This document shows positions 23,249 through 31,354 of a stretch of DNA of 64,000 bases, one piece after another (the stretch's first letter is position 1; the number at the start of each line of letters is the position of its first letter). The position numbers were made by a program, and so were the translations under genes. Below the pieces are notes generated by a model. The model worked only from the letters and a program-made list of their open reading frames with translations, ran no database searches and was not told where the DNA came from. Source of the stretch: RYN-428 sp035551995 (GTDB lineage: Bacteria > Planctomycetota > Phycisphaerae > Tepidisphaerales > Tepidisphaeraceae); assembly GCA_035551995.1 (NCBI GenBank), contig DASZME010000008.1:62001-126000 (forward strand). Reading direction: 5' to 3'.

Positions 23249-24874
23249 ATGCTGATCCACCAATTCATTCGCCGTACGATCGCCACGGCTTTTACCGGCG
23301 CCGCCGTGTTGGCGGGCGCGCCCGCCCGCGCGGACGTAACGCTGCCGGCTATTTTCTCCGACCACATGGTGCTTCAGCAGGGAACCGCCGTTCCGGTCTG
23401 GGGCGGCGCCGACGCGGGCGAAGAGGTGACGGTGACGTTCGCTCAGCAGAAACAAACCGCAAAGGCGGACGATAAAGGCCATTGGATCGTCAAGCTTGCG
23501 AATCTGCCGGCCAGCGATAAAGCGTCGGAACTCATCGTTTCCGGCAAGAACAAGATCGAGTTCAAGGACGTCCTGGTCGGCGAGGTATGGGTTTGCTCGG
23601 GGCAATCGAACATGGAATTTCAGGTGCGTTCCACCAAGGACCACGACAAGGAAATCGCCGGCGCCGAGCATCCAAATATCCGGCTGTTTTCGGTTCCGAA
23701 AAACGTGACGTATGAGCCGCAAAGCGACGTGAAGAAATTGCACTCGCCGCAGGAGGCCATCTGGGAGGAATGCACGCCGGCGACCGTCCCGAGTTTCTCG
23801 GCGGTCGGTTATTTTTTTGGCCGCGGGTTGCACGAGGAGTTGAAGATTCCCGTCGGCCTGATTCACAGTTCATGGGGCGGCACGGTGGCCGAGGCGTGGA
23901 CGGAGAGTTCGCACCTGGAGGCCGAGCCGGATCTGGCGCCCATGCTGAAGCGAAACAAGGACGTGGAAGCGGTCTATCGGCAACAACTGGCCAAATGGGA
24001 GGCGGAGGTCGCGGAGAACAAGGCCGCCGTCGCGTTCAACGCCGCCCAAAAGGCCGCCCAGCCGGGCGACCCGGCGCCGCAATTGCGCGAGGTTCGAAAA
24101 TTGCCTCAGCGCCCGCAGGATCCCGGCCAGAATCCGAATCAGGCGTCGGTCCTTTACAATGGCATGATCGCGCCGATCGTTCCCTTCGCGATCAAGGGCG
24201 CGATCTGGTATCAGGGGGAGAGCAACGCCGATCGAGCGTACCAATATCGCAAGCTGCTTCCGACGATGATCAAGAGTTGGCGCGACGCGTGGAATGAGCC
24301 GGAGTTGGATTTTTATATCGTTTCGCTGGCCAACTTCACGGCGGCGCCGAAGGAGCCCGGCGAAAGCAACTGGGCCGAGCTTCGTGAAGCACAGGCGATG
24401 ACCGCCGCCCTACCGCACAACGGGCAGGCCCTGGCTATCGACCTCGCCGACGCCGACAACCCCGGCAACATCCACCCCAAAGACAAACAAAGCGTCGGCC
24501 ATCGTCTCGCGCTCGTCGCCCTCGCCAGGTCCTACGGCAAGGCGATCGATTACGCGGGGCCGCAATACAAAGATTCGAAGATCGCGGGGAACAAAATGAC
24601 GCTTCGCTTTCAGTTCGCCGACGGACTGACCGTGAAAGGCGGCGAGCCTCTCAAAGGCTTTCAAATCGCCGGCGAAGACAAGAAGTGGCACTGGGCGGAT
24701 GCGAAGATCGAAGGCGACTCGGTGATCGTCTCAAGCCCGGACGTAGAGAAGCCTGCGGCCGTGCGATATGACTGGGCGAACAATCCCGAGGGCAACCTCT
24801 ACAACAAGGCGGGTCTGCCGACGACGCCGTTCCGCACGGATGATTGGGTCGGCGTGACGCAGCGGGGGCGGTAG
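23249..24874 (+). CDS. Secreted sialate O-acetylesterase-like SGNH hydrolase
   Basis: Exported esterase of 541 residues that removes acetyl groups from sialic acids or other acetylated sugars. A signal peptide (about 1-28, ending ARA) is followed by the family start LPAIFSDHMVLQQGTAVPVW. SGNH blocks are present: nucleophile Ser in VWVCSGQSNMEF (about 117-119), HSSWGGTVAEAW, AIWYQGESNADRA, and the Asp/His pair in NPGNIHPKDKQSVGHRLA. AGGAGG lies a few bases ahead of the ATG at 23249. It is flanked by the catalase terminator and hicB, with no sugar-catabolism neighbours. Confidence 0.9.
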   Translation: MLIHQFIRRTIATAFTGAAVLAGAPARADVTLPAIFSDHMVLQQGTAVPVWGGADAGEEVTVTFAQQKQTAKADDKGHWIVKLANLPASDKASELIVSGKNKIEFKDVLVGEVWVCSGQSNMEFQVRSTKDHDKEIAGAEHPNIRLFSVPKNVTYEPQSDVKKLHSPQEAIWEECTPATVPSFSAVGYFFGRGLHEELKIPVGLIHSSWGGTVAEAWTESSHLEAEPDLAPMLKRNKDVEAVYRQQLAKWEAEVAENKAAVAFNAAQKAAQPGDPAPQLREVRKLPQRPQDPGQNPNQASVLYNGMIAPIVPFAIKGAIWYQGESNADRAYQYRKLLPTMIKSWRDAWNEPELDFYIVSLANFTAAPKEPGESNWAELREAQAMTAALPHNGQALAIDLADADNPGNIHPKDKQSVGHRLALVALARSYGKAIDYAGPQYKDSKIAGNKMTLRFQFADGLTVKGGEPLKGFQIAGEDKKWHWADAKIEGDSVIVSSPDVEKPAAVRYDWANNPEGNLYNKAGLPTTPFRTDDWVGVTQRGR

Positions 24875-24934
24875 GCGCGTTTGGGCCCCGCCGAGGAACC
24901 CGCGATCTTACCGTTTTTCTTTGAGCTGGCGTGA

Positions 24935-24940
24935 TATAAT
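24935..24940 (+). promoter_or_regulatory. Extended -10 promoter of hicBA
   Basis: TGATATAAT, a TGn extended -10 with a perfect TATAAT. The hicB start codon is only 12 bases after it, so the transcript would have almost no leader. No good -35 is visible, as expected for an extended -10 promoter. Confidence 0.5.
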
Positions 24941-24951
24941 CCGTCGCGACA

Positions 24952-25179
24952 GTGGCTAAGACGAGGACGTTTAAGAAATTGCTGGTCACGCTCGATCGGG
25001 ACGAAACAGGCATGATCGTCGTCGAATGTCCAGCGATCCCTGGCTGTATATCGCAGAGCGAAACCGAAGCTGAAGCGATTGCAAACATTCCAGAGGCGAT
25101 CGTAGCGTGCCTGGAAGCTCGGGCGGAGGCGGGAATGCCTTTGACAGTCGTCGTTCGCCAGGTTGAGGTCGTAGTCTGA
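24952..25179 (+). CDS. hicB: HicB-type antitoxin
   Basis: Antitoxin half of a HicAB toxin-antitoxin module; it neutralises the HicA mRNA interferase and represses the operon. The 75-residue protein carries the partial RNase H-like HicB fold: LLVTLDRDETGMIVVECPAI, then PGCISQSETEAEAIANIPEAI. The start is GTG (VAKTRTFKK). It lacks a C-terminal DNA-binding domain, as short HicBs do. Its stop overlaps the hicA start (TGATG). The gene order is antitoxin first. It is intact while its toxin is frameshifted. Confidence 0.85.
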   Translation: MAKTRTFKKLLVTLDRDETGMIVVECPAIPGCISQSETEAEAIANIPEAIVACLEARAEAGMPLTVVVRQVEVVV

Positions 25180-25392
25180 TGGCCAAGCTCGCGGCCATTT
25201 CGGGCGCACAGGCGGTGCGCGCGGGCGGGCTGGCGTCAGGATCGGCAAAGGGGCAGCCATGTGATCCTGTTAAAGGAAGGACAAACGACAAGTCTCTCGG
25301 TGCCGCAACACCGCGCTCTGGCGCCGGGGACATTGAGGTCGCTGATTAGGGCATCGGGAATGTCGGTCGAGACGTCTTGCGATTTGTTGTAG
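25179..25392 (+). pseudogene. hicA: HicA-type mRNA interferase toxin, frameshifted
   Basis: The ATG overlapping the hicB stop opens MAKLAAISGAQAVRA, the standard HicA N-terminus. The frame then diverges; the rest continues in another frame from about 25222 as RAGWRQDRQRGSHVILLKEG, then QTTSLSVPQHRALAPGTLRS, with the catalytic-type His in GSHV, to TAG at 25390. Compared with the family, about 8 bases (the codons for AL-Q-R type residues) seem to be missing around 25220-25225. The toxin cannot be made as a normal dsRBD-like protein without frameshifting, so the module is probably disarmed. Confidence 0.8.
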
Positions 25393-25448
25393 TAGATATT
25401 GTTCCTGGTTGAATAAGTCGGTGTTGGGCGATGGAGTTGATGTTTCGA

Positions 25449-26078
25449 TCAGAGCGTGAAATCAGAAGTGTCCGGCGTCATCTCGGCCGACGGCGAGATC
25501 GAGTTCGCTTTCGCCGTTGCTTTTGTGGTTTGGATGATATCGTCCTGGTCAATCACGAACGCCGCCGGTCGCTCCTTCACGCTCATTTCGTAGCAGCCGT
25601 CGGAATCAACAACCACTTTTGCCGCCAGTTCATGAATGTCCACCGGAGTCGGCGGCATGGGCGTGTCGGCGAATGATCGGAAAAGCGGCGACGGTTGCGG
25701 CGCCTGTTCGATTGGCTGGATTTCAACCGGCTCAGCCAAAGGCTCGACCGGCTCCGTGGGCATCTCAAAATCCACGGCATCATCCGGCTCCGCGCCGGGG
25801 GGAAATTCGGCCGGTTCATCCTCGACGGGCGCGTCTTCCGCGGCGTCATCGTCGACGGCGCCGGGCGACGCCGCGAAGGATCGCGATGAACCGGAATACA
25901 CCCCGCGGGCTTTTTTGGGCGGGCCACGCAAAAGGTAACCCATGAAAATACCGGAAAGGAAGCATCCGAACGCCATGAATGTGCCGGAAAGGACGAGGAC
26001 GCGCTCACCCTGGACGTAGTAGTACCATGCCGCCACGCAGCCGGCGAAAAGGAGATTGCCCATCACGATCTTCAACAT
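25449..26078 (-). CDS. Membrane-anchored acidic protein of unknown function
   Basis: 209 residues. Two N-terminal hydrophobic segments (about 5-23 and 29-50, GCFLSGIFMGYLL) form a hairpin anchor; the rest is a soluble acidic, Pro/Glu-rich tail (DDDAAEDAPVEDEPAEFPPG, PTEPVEPLAEPVEIQP) ending in a short folded-looking stretch (VVVDSDGCYEMSVKERPAAF). I know no family for it. It is followed on the same strand by no close gene, and the FKBP gene upstream ends 119 bases away on the same strand. The function is unknown. Confidence 0.6.
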   Translation of the reverse strand: MLKIVMGNLLFAGCVAAWYYYVQGERVLVLSGTFMAFGCFLSGIFMGYLLRGPPKKARGVYSGSSRSFAASPGAVDDDAAEDAPVEDEPAEFPPGAEPDDAVDFEMPTEPVEPLAEPVEIQPIEQAPQPSPLFRSFADTPMPPTPVDIHELAAKVVVDSDGCYEMSVKERPAAFVIDQDDIIQTTKATAKANSISPSAEMTPDTSDFTL

Positions 26079-26197
26079 CGAGGCGCCCTTGAATGAGATG
26101 CCGATCGAAACAGCGTCGTGTGGCCAATCATGTTCCGCGCGGCGTCGATGTTGTCAACGGCGTTGCGATTCGTCGCGATTCTCGTCGCAGGCGGCCG

Positions 26198-27025
26198 TTA
26201 GGAAATCGATTCGAGCGTGATCACAAAGAGGAGCGTCGAGTTGGCCGGGATGGGGCCGTTGGGTGTCGCGCCGTATCCTTGCGCCGGCGGGATCAGGATG
26301 AGCCGCGTTTCGCCGACGGACATGCCCACGGTTCCCTCGTCAAATCCCGGAATAACGTCGCCCGCGCCGAGCATGAATGGAAACAGCGAGCCGCCGTCGT
26401 TGACCGAGTCGTCGAAAATGCGGCCATTTTTCGCCAGAAAGCCGGTGTAGAAGACATTGGCGGTTTGTCCGGTTTGAATCGTCGGGCCGGCGCCGGGCAG
26501 GACAGTCTGGTACTCGACGCCATCAGGCAGGGACGTATATGAAGGCGCGCTCACGGTAAACGTCGTCCTGCCGGTGCTCTTCTTGAAGGTGCCGCCGGGG
26601 ATAAACGCCGCGCTCACGGGGTGTTTGCCGAAATAATACGGCGCGCCGCCGGGCTGTTGGGTGAGCGTATAGGTCGCGTCGCTGACCGCATATTTCGCGT
26701 TCGTCGACGCGGCTGGCGACAGAGTTACCGACTGGATGACGTGGCCATGGTCGATGACGTTGGCCGTTCCCACCGGTGATCCCGCGGCGGCGGACGCGCG
26801 CACCGTTACGGTGAAGGTAATCGGTTGGTCCAGCGTTCCGGCGCTGGCCGCCAGGGTTGTTTTGGTCGCGGCCTTCTTTACCGGTTTGGCCGCGACGAAA
26901 AGAGCGCCTCGGTCGGGTGCGGCGGCGATATCGCCGGTCGCGACAACGCCGGAAAGCAGCGTGCGGTTTTCCAAAGTTTCAATGACGGGACAAATCGGCG
27001 CCGAACGATAAGATGGTTTTTTCAT
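26198..27025 (-). CDS. Exported FKBP-type peptidyl-prolyl isomerase with Ig-like domain and LEPRxLLS-type N-terminus
   Basis: 275 residues. The N-terminus carries ETLENRTLLSG, the planctomycete motif (LEPRxLLS type) found at the start of many large exported proteins. An Ig-like domain (TKTTLAASAGTLDQPITFTV..., about 50-170) follows, of the Big_3-type repeat. The C-terminal FKBP domain (about 180-275) has GQTANVFYTGFLAKNGRIFD, ILGAGDVIPGFDEGT-like and LIPPAQGYGATP sequence; it catalyses proline isomerisation during folding. ATG at 27025 (MKKPSYRSAPIC) is chosen; the frame extends 23 residues further upstream without family support. A fold-assisting role outside the cytoplasm is inferred. Confidence 0.82.
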   Translation of the reverse strand: MKKPSYRSAPICPVIETLENRTLLSGVVATGDIAAAPDRGALFVAAKPVKKAATKTTLAASAGTLDQPITFTVTVRASAAAGSPVGTANVIDHGHVIQSVTLSPAASTNAKYAVSDATYTLTQQPGGAPYYFGKHPVSAAFIPGGTFKKSTGRTTFTVSAPSYTSLPDGVEYQTVLPGAGPTIQTGQTANVFYTGFLAKNGRIFDDSVNDGGSLFPFMLGAGDVIPGFDEGTVGMSVGETRLILIPPAQGYGATPNGPIPANSTLLFVITLESIS

Positions 27026-27092
27026 GTGATGATCCGCGTTCTGCCGTTGAGGTAAACAACATTCCCCCCACTTGCTCTGTATCCTAGATACC

Positions 27093-28352
27093 ATGAACTA
27101 TACGCTCTTAAAATCCCTGTCCGCAATGTTTCTTAGCGCTTCGGCTATTTTTGCCGCCGACGCGCCGCATGGCGAGCAAGCGCCGACGACCGCGCCGGCG
27201 CCGTTTACTGATCCGCATTGGAAGAAAATCACAATGTCGCGCGATTTCGTCAGTGAAGGCGCCAACTTCGGCGACTTCAATCACGACGGCAAGCAAGACG
27301 TCGTTGCCGGGCCGTACTGGTACGAAGGCCCCGATTTTACGAAGAAGCACGAATACATGACGCCGGAAAAAAAGCTCAATCCCGACGGCCAGTATTCGCA
27401 TAATTTCTTCGCGTTCACCTACAGCTTCAAGCACGACGGCTGGGACGATATCATTATCCTCGGCTTCCCCGGCGAAGACACAAGCTGGTACGAAAACCCG
27501 CGCGGCAAGGAGCCGTCCGAGGGCCATTGGGCTCGCCACAAGGTCTTCGACCACACCGACAATGAATCCCCCAACTTCGGCGATCTGCTTGGAACCGGAA
27601 AGCCGGTGTTGATCTGCTCGACCGGCGGCAAAATGGGCTATGCCCTGCCCGACTACGAAAACCCGGAAAAGCCGTGGACCTTCCACGCGATCAGCCCCGA
27701 CAAGAAGTATCAGCGTTTCACGCACGGCCTGGGCTTCGGCGACGTGAACGGCGACGGCAGGAACGACATTATGGTTCACGACGGCTGGTACGAACAACCC
27801 GCCAAGCTCGACGGCGACCCCGAATGGGTCTTCCACAAAGCCGACTTCGGCGGCGGCGGCGCGCAGATGTACGCCTATGACGTCAACGGCGACGGCCGGC
27901 CCGATGTAATCACGAGCCTTGCCGCTCATGGCTACGGGCTGGCGTGGTTTGAGCAAAAGGCCGACGGAACCTTCACCAAACATCTCCTCACCGGCGCCAA
28001 GGAAACCGACACCCCGCACGGACTTCGGTTTTCACAGCTTCACGCTGTCGATTTGATCGACATCAACGGCGACGGTCTGAAAGACATCGTCACCGGCAAG
28101 CGTTTTTATGCCCACCATTCCCATGGCGACGCCGATCCCAAGGCGCCGGCCGTTTTGTACTGGTTTGAATTGAAGCGCGACGGCAAGGGCGGCGCCGATT
28201 TCATCCCCCACGAAATCGACAATGATTCGGGCATCGGCACGGAGGTGATCGCCAAGGACATCAACAACGACAAGCGCCCGGCGATCGTCGTCGGAAATAA
28301 AAAAGGAACATTCGTCTTTATACAAAACCCCGATTCGCAAGCCGCGAAATGA
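27093..28352 (+). CDS. Secreted FG-GAP/VCBS repeat protein
   Basis: 419 residues. A signal peptide (MNYTLLKSLSAMFLSASAIF, cut after AADA) is followed by repeats of the calcium-binding FG-GAP type: DFNHDGKQDVVAGPYWYEG, GDVNGDGRNDIMVHDGWYE, YDVNGDGRPDVITSLAAHG, IDINGDGLKDIVTGKRFYA and DINNDKRPAIVV, together making a seven-blade-type propeller. Such proteins are exported and bind calcium; a catalytic role is not evident. The ATG at 27093 is the start of a normal signal peptide. It ends 15 bases before a strong terminator and converges with bioA. Confidence 0.85.
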   Translation: MNYTLLKSLSAMFLSASAIFAADAPHGEQAPTTAPAPFTDPHWKKITMSRDFVSEGANFGDFNHDGKQDVVAGPYWYEGPDFTKKHEYMTPEKKLNPDGQYSHNFFAFTYSFKHDGWDDIIILGFPGEDTSWYENPRGKEPSEGHWARHKVFDHTDNESPNFGDLLGTGKPVLICSTGGKMGYALPDYENPEKPWTFHAISPDKKYQRFTHGLGFGDVNGDGRNDIMVHDGWYEQPAKLDGDPEWVFHKADFGGGGAQMYAYDVNGDGRPDVITSLAAHGYGLAWFEQKADGTFTKHLLTGAKETDTPHGLRFSQLHAVDLIDINGDGLKDIVTGKRFYAHHSHGDADPKAPAVLYWFELKRDGKGGADFIPHEIDNDSGIGTEVIAKDINNDKRPAIVVGNKKGTFVFIQNPDSQAAK

Positions 28353-28367
28353 ATGGGTTCAATCCTG

Positions 28368-28402
28368 AAAAAACCCGCCGTGCAGGCACGGCGGGTTTTT
28401 TT
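28368..28402 (+). terminator. Intrinsic terminator downstream of the FG-GAP gene
   Basis: Arms AAACCCGCCGTGC and GCACGGCGGGTTT, up to 16 bp with the flanking A and T runs, followed by a T-run to 28402. The A-run on the left makes it usable in both directions, also for bioA. Confidence 0.9.
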
Positions 28403-28484
28403 GTCCTCAATGATCAGATCCCCTCGCTTAGGGGCAATGAAATGGGGGCAATGCGATTTTCGGTCCCTCGCGCGGAACCGCGTC

Positions 28485-29861
28485 TCACGGCAAAGCCTCC
28501 ACCTCGAATCTCACCGCGTCCACCAGTTTCCGCAAGTCCTCGACGCCCATCGCCAGCGGCGGCATCAGTACGACAACGTCGCCCAGCGGCCGGATGATGA
28601 TCCCATGCTTTCGACAACTCATGCAAATCCCGGCGCCAACCCGCCGTTTAGGATCGAAAGGCCGGCGGGTCGTCTTTTCCTCCACCAGTTCAATGCCGAC
28701 CATCAACCCTTTTTGGCGGATGTCGCCGACGTGCGGCAAGTCGCGCAGCGCTTCCAACATCGCCGCCAGCGCCCCGGATTTTTCAGCCACCGCGGCGACA
28801 ACCTGGTTCTTCTCGAACAAATCGAGCGACGCCAGCGCCGCCGCGGCCGCAAGGGGATTGCCCGTGTAGGTGTGGCCATGGAAAAACGTTCGATTTTGCC
28901 AGGTGTCGCCGAGGAATGCGTCGAAAATCCGCTGCGTGGCGAAAGTCGCCGCCAGCGGAAGATACCCGCCGGTAATCCCTTTAGCGACGCACATCAAATC
29001 AGGGCTTACCCCTTCGTGCTCGCAGGCGAACATCTTCCCGGTCCGGCCAAAACCGACGGCGACCTCGTCGGCGATCAGCAATACATCGTGCTTCGTGCAA
29101 AGTTCCCGAACGCCGCCGAGAAAACCGGGCGGGTGAACGATCATCCCGGCGGCGCCCTGGACGATCGGCTCGATGCAAACCGCGGCGAGCCTCTGGGAAT
29201 TTCGCTCGAGAATTTTCTCCAGTTCCCAAAGCGCCATGGCGCCGACTTGCGACGCCGAAAGTTGGTTTGAATCGGTCCCGCTTACGCCGGCGGCCTGAAA
29301 TCGATAAGGAAACGGCGTCGGCGCGAAATGTACTTTGAACAGCATCGGGAGATAAGCGCGATGGAACGTATCGGTTCGGCCGACCGACATGGCGCCGAAC
29401 GTGTCGCCGTGATACGCCTCGGTGAAACCGACGAATTCGGTCTTTTGGGGTTGTCCCACATTATACCAATATTGCGCGGCCATCTTAAACGCGACCTCCG
29501 TGGCCGTCGCGCCGCTGTCGCTATAGAAAATTTTGGAAAGACCGTCGGGGACGATGCGCATCAAGCGATCGCCAAGCACAATGGCCGGCTCACTCGAGAG
29601 GCCAAGCAACGTGGTGTGAGCCACTTTATCCAACTGTGCTCGTATCGCGTTATCGATTTCGGGGACGCGGTGGCCGTGCACATTGCACCACAGGCTGGAA
29701 ACGCCGTCGAGATAGCGTTGTCCGTCGCTGTCGATGAGGTGCATGCCGTCTGCGGAAACGATGATGAGCGGATCGCTTTCGATCCACTGGCGCATGGGCG
29801 TGAACGGATGCCAGAGGCGCTGGCGATCGAGGTTGCGCAGCGCTTCGGTTGGGCGCGTCAT
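28485..29861 (-). CDS. bioA: Adenosylmethionine-8-amino-7-oxononanoate aminotransferase BioA
   Basis: PLP-dependent transaminase of biotin synthesis, using S-adenosylmethionine as amino donor to make 7,8-diaminopelargonate. The 458 residues are family length. Seen: the BioA start LRNLDRQRLWHPFTPMRQWI, SDSGATATEVAFKMAAQYW, FTEAYHGDTFGAMSVG, LLIADEVAVGFGRTGKMFAC and the PLP lysine in MCVAKGITGGYLPLAA, then HGHTYTGNPLAAAAAL. The start is ATG at 29861 (MTRPTEALRNL); the frame runs further upstream without family similarity. No bioB, bioF or bioD is nearby. Confidence 0.94.
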   Translation of the reverse strand: MTRPTEALRNLDRQRLWHPFTPMRQWIESDPLIIVSADGMHLIDSDGQRYLDGVSSLWCNVHGHRVPEIDNAIRAQLDKVAHTTLLGLSSEPAIVLGDRLMRIVPDGLSKIFYSDSGATATEVAFKMAAQYWYNVGQPQKTEFVGFTEAYHGDTFGAMSVGRTDTFHRAYLPMLFKVHFAPTPFPYRFQAAGVSGTDSNQLSASQVGAMALWELEKILERNSQRLAAVCIEPIVQGAAGMIVHPPGFLGGVRELCTKHDVLLIADEVAVGFGRTGKMFACEHEGVSPDLMCVAKGITGGYLPLAATFATQRIFDAFLGDTWQNRTFFHGHTYTGNPLAAAAALASLDLFEKNQVVAAVAEKSGALAAMLEALRDLPHVGDIRQKGLMVGIELVEEKTTRRPFDPKRRVGAGICMSCRKHGIIIRPLGDVVVLMPPLAMGVEDLRKLVDAVRFEVEALP

Positions 29862-30551
29862 TGACCGGCGCCCTGTGTGGGTGCTATCGTTGCGTCGGCG
29901 GAATAGGCAGGGCGATTTCTCATGCTTTGCCCTTCTGCTGCCCGATACCGAGAGCCGAGCGTCCTTGCTCCCTGTTCTCCCAAACAGGACCCCATTCGTA
30001 GGACGGCTCTTCAGTATCGCGATCGGATCGACCAATCGGTTCGCCGTGGAGGGCGAACCGATTGGCCCTCACCGGCATGCGCTTCTCACCATCGAGGGCG
30101 CACGCCAATTTCGGGCAGCATTTTCTCTTTCGTAAAAGTCCCGCGTACCGGCCGCCGATCCTGTCGAAAGTGCAATCCATTCGCACTTGCGGCAAGACCA
30201 GCGGCCGGCTGCGGTTTGAGCGTTGGGGAGACGCGCACAACCCGATGCGTCTCCGGAACGCCCGCTGACGACCGTTCGCCTAATCTGTCTCCGACAGACG
30301 TCCGCCCCGCGGACTCAGCGCCAACCGTTCTCCGATCGCTCCCATCGCCGGCCTCCGTGCCGGGAACGATCGTCGGATGCAACGACGCCGGGCATCTTGC
30401 CCGCGCGCCCTTGCCGGCCGGTCGTCGATACTCTAAGATGTTTCTAAAGCCATCCTTCCCAGGATTTGGCTGGTTCTTCCCCGGAGCCACGGATGGACAC
30501 CGAGCGGGTTAACTTCATTTTTTCAAACGATTGCCCAGACCTGTCTGCGCG
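29862..30551. other. 690-base gap with a long perfect hairpin and no recognisable gene
   Basis: Open frames here on both strands have no family likeness and look like noise. The one clear structure is a hairpin with 14-bp perfect arms, CCAATCGGTTCGCC (30032-30045) and GGCGAACCGATTGG (30052-30065), with a GTGGAG loop. It has no T-run on either side, so it is not an intrinsic terminator. Confidence 0.6.
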
Positions 30552-31085
30552 TTACAAGGTTCCCATCGGCGATTGTTTTTCCTGCATGGCTCGGAAGATC
30601 TCGGCGCGCTTCAGTCTTAACTCGTCCTGGTGCTTGCGCCATGCCTCACGATCCCATAGCTCCAAGTGGTCCTCGACACCGGCCAAGGTAACCACCGTCC
30701 CTATGCCATACCGAGCGCGGATCGCTTCTGGCACGCCGATCCTCCACTGCTTATCCCACTCTTGCCGGCTGGCCTCGGCGAAATACATATGCTTGAAATC
30801 CAAGTCCGTCTGGCCCGGCAACTTATTTGTTCGAAGCTCGCGGGCTAATTCAGCATACCGGCGTTCAGTGTAAAACCACGGCTTATCATTAATCCCCGGG
30901 ACAATAAAAAATGCTTTTCCATCACGCTCAGAAACAAGACTTCGCCGGATCTCCGACGGCAGTAACATCCGATGCGTATCAATCACCAAGTCGTGATTGT
31001 TGTAGAATATCAATTCCGGAAACAGTTCGGGCTTCTCAGGAGTAACCGCTGCCGAATCAGGAGTGTCTCCCGTTTCACTCCTCAT
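30552..31085 (-). CDS. mraZ: MraZ-like transcriptional regulator, orphan
   Basis: MraZ proteins are double AbrB/SpoVT-fold DNA-binding regulators at the head of the division and cell-wall cluster. The 177 residues contain the first repeat NNHDLVIDTHRMLLPSEIRR (about 28-75, with FFIVPGINDKPWFYTERRYA) and the second repeat around DLDFKHMYFAEASRQEWDKQ, then WRIGVPEAIRARYGIGTVVT and LELWDREAWRKHQDEL. It has a 25-residue N-terminal extension that usual MraZ lacks. rsmH, ftsL and mur genes are absent from both sides; the next gene downstream is bioA, 690 bases away. Direct repeats at the start (31070-31111) may be its own operator. Confidence 0.82.
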   Translation of the reverse strand: MRSETGDTPDSAAVTPEKPELFPELIFYNNHDLVIDTHRMLLPSEIRRSLVSERDGKAFFIVPGINDKPWFYTERRYAELARELRTNKLPGQTDLDFKHMYFAEASRQEWDKQWRIGVPEAIRARYGIGTVVTLAGVEDHLELWDREAWRKHQDELRLKRAEIFRAMQEKQSPMGTL

Positions 31086-31111
31086 TCACAGAATCCTATC
31101 CGTTTCACTCC
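31070..31111 (-). promoter_or_regulatory. 12-bp direct repeats at the mraZ start, candidate MraZ operator
   Basis: On the minus strand GGAGTGAAACGG occurs twice, 30 bases apart (31100-31111, and 31070-31081 which is inside codons 2-6). MraZ is known to bind short GTG-type repeats at 10-bp spacing before its own gene; the 30-base period is a multiple of 10, but the sequence is not the published TGGG box. The upstream copy overlaps the ribosome binding region. Confidence 0.45.
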
Positions 31112-31354
31112 GGACTGCAAGAAAAATAATTGCGGGGACTTTAACTTTTTTGAGCGATTTTACTTTTAACACGGCGGGCGCAGCATATTACACTTGCCGA
31201 TAGCAATATTCTGAAAAACAGATATTGCGAAAACTTGTGTATGGATTGTGGATAAGCTGATGATAAATTGTAGTGTTTGGGGTATGTAAGGATCGCGAAC
31301 TTCAGAAAGAAGGGAGAACTACGTTTTTCTGTTTCGGTGACGATGAAAACCGCG
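31086..31354. other. AT-rich gap with a DnaA box and an imperfect palindrome
   Basis: This 270-base gap upstream of mraZ is clearly more AT-rich than its surroundings. It contains TGTGGATAA at 31247-31255, a perfect reverse complement of the DnaA consensus TTATCCACA, and GCAATATTCTG (31203-31213) facing CAGATATTGC (31219-31228) with one bulged base. A single box is expected by chance about once per 130 kb, so the evidence for an origin is weak. Confidence 0.4.

Noticed and set aside
29922..30512. 196-codon frame in the gap upstream of bioA
   Set aside because: Pro/Arg/Ser-rich, no start signal, no family likeness; competing frames on the other strand look alike.
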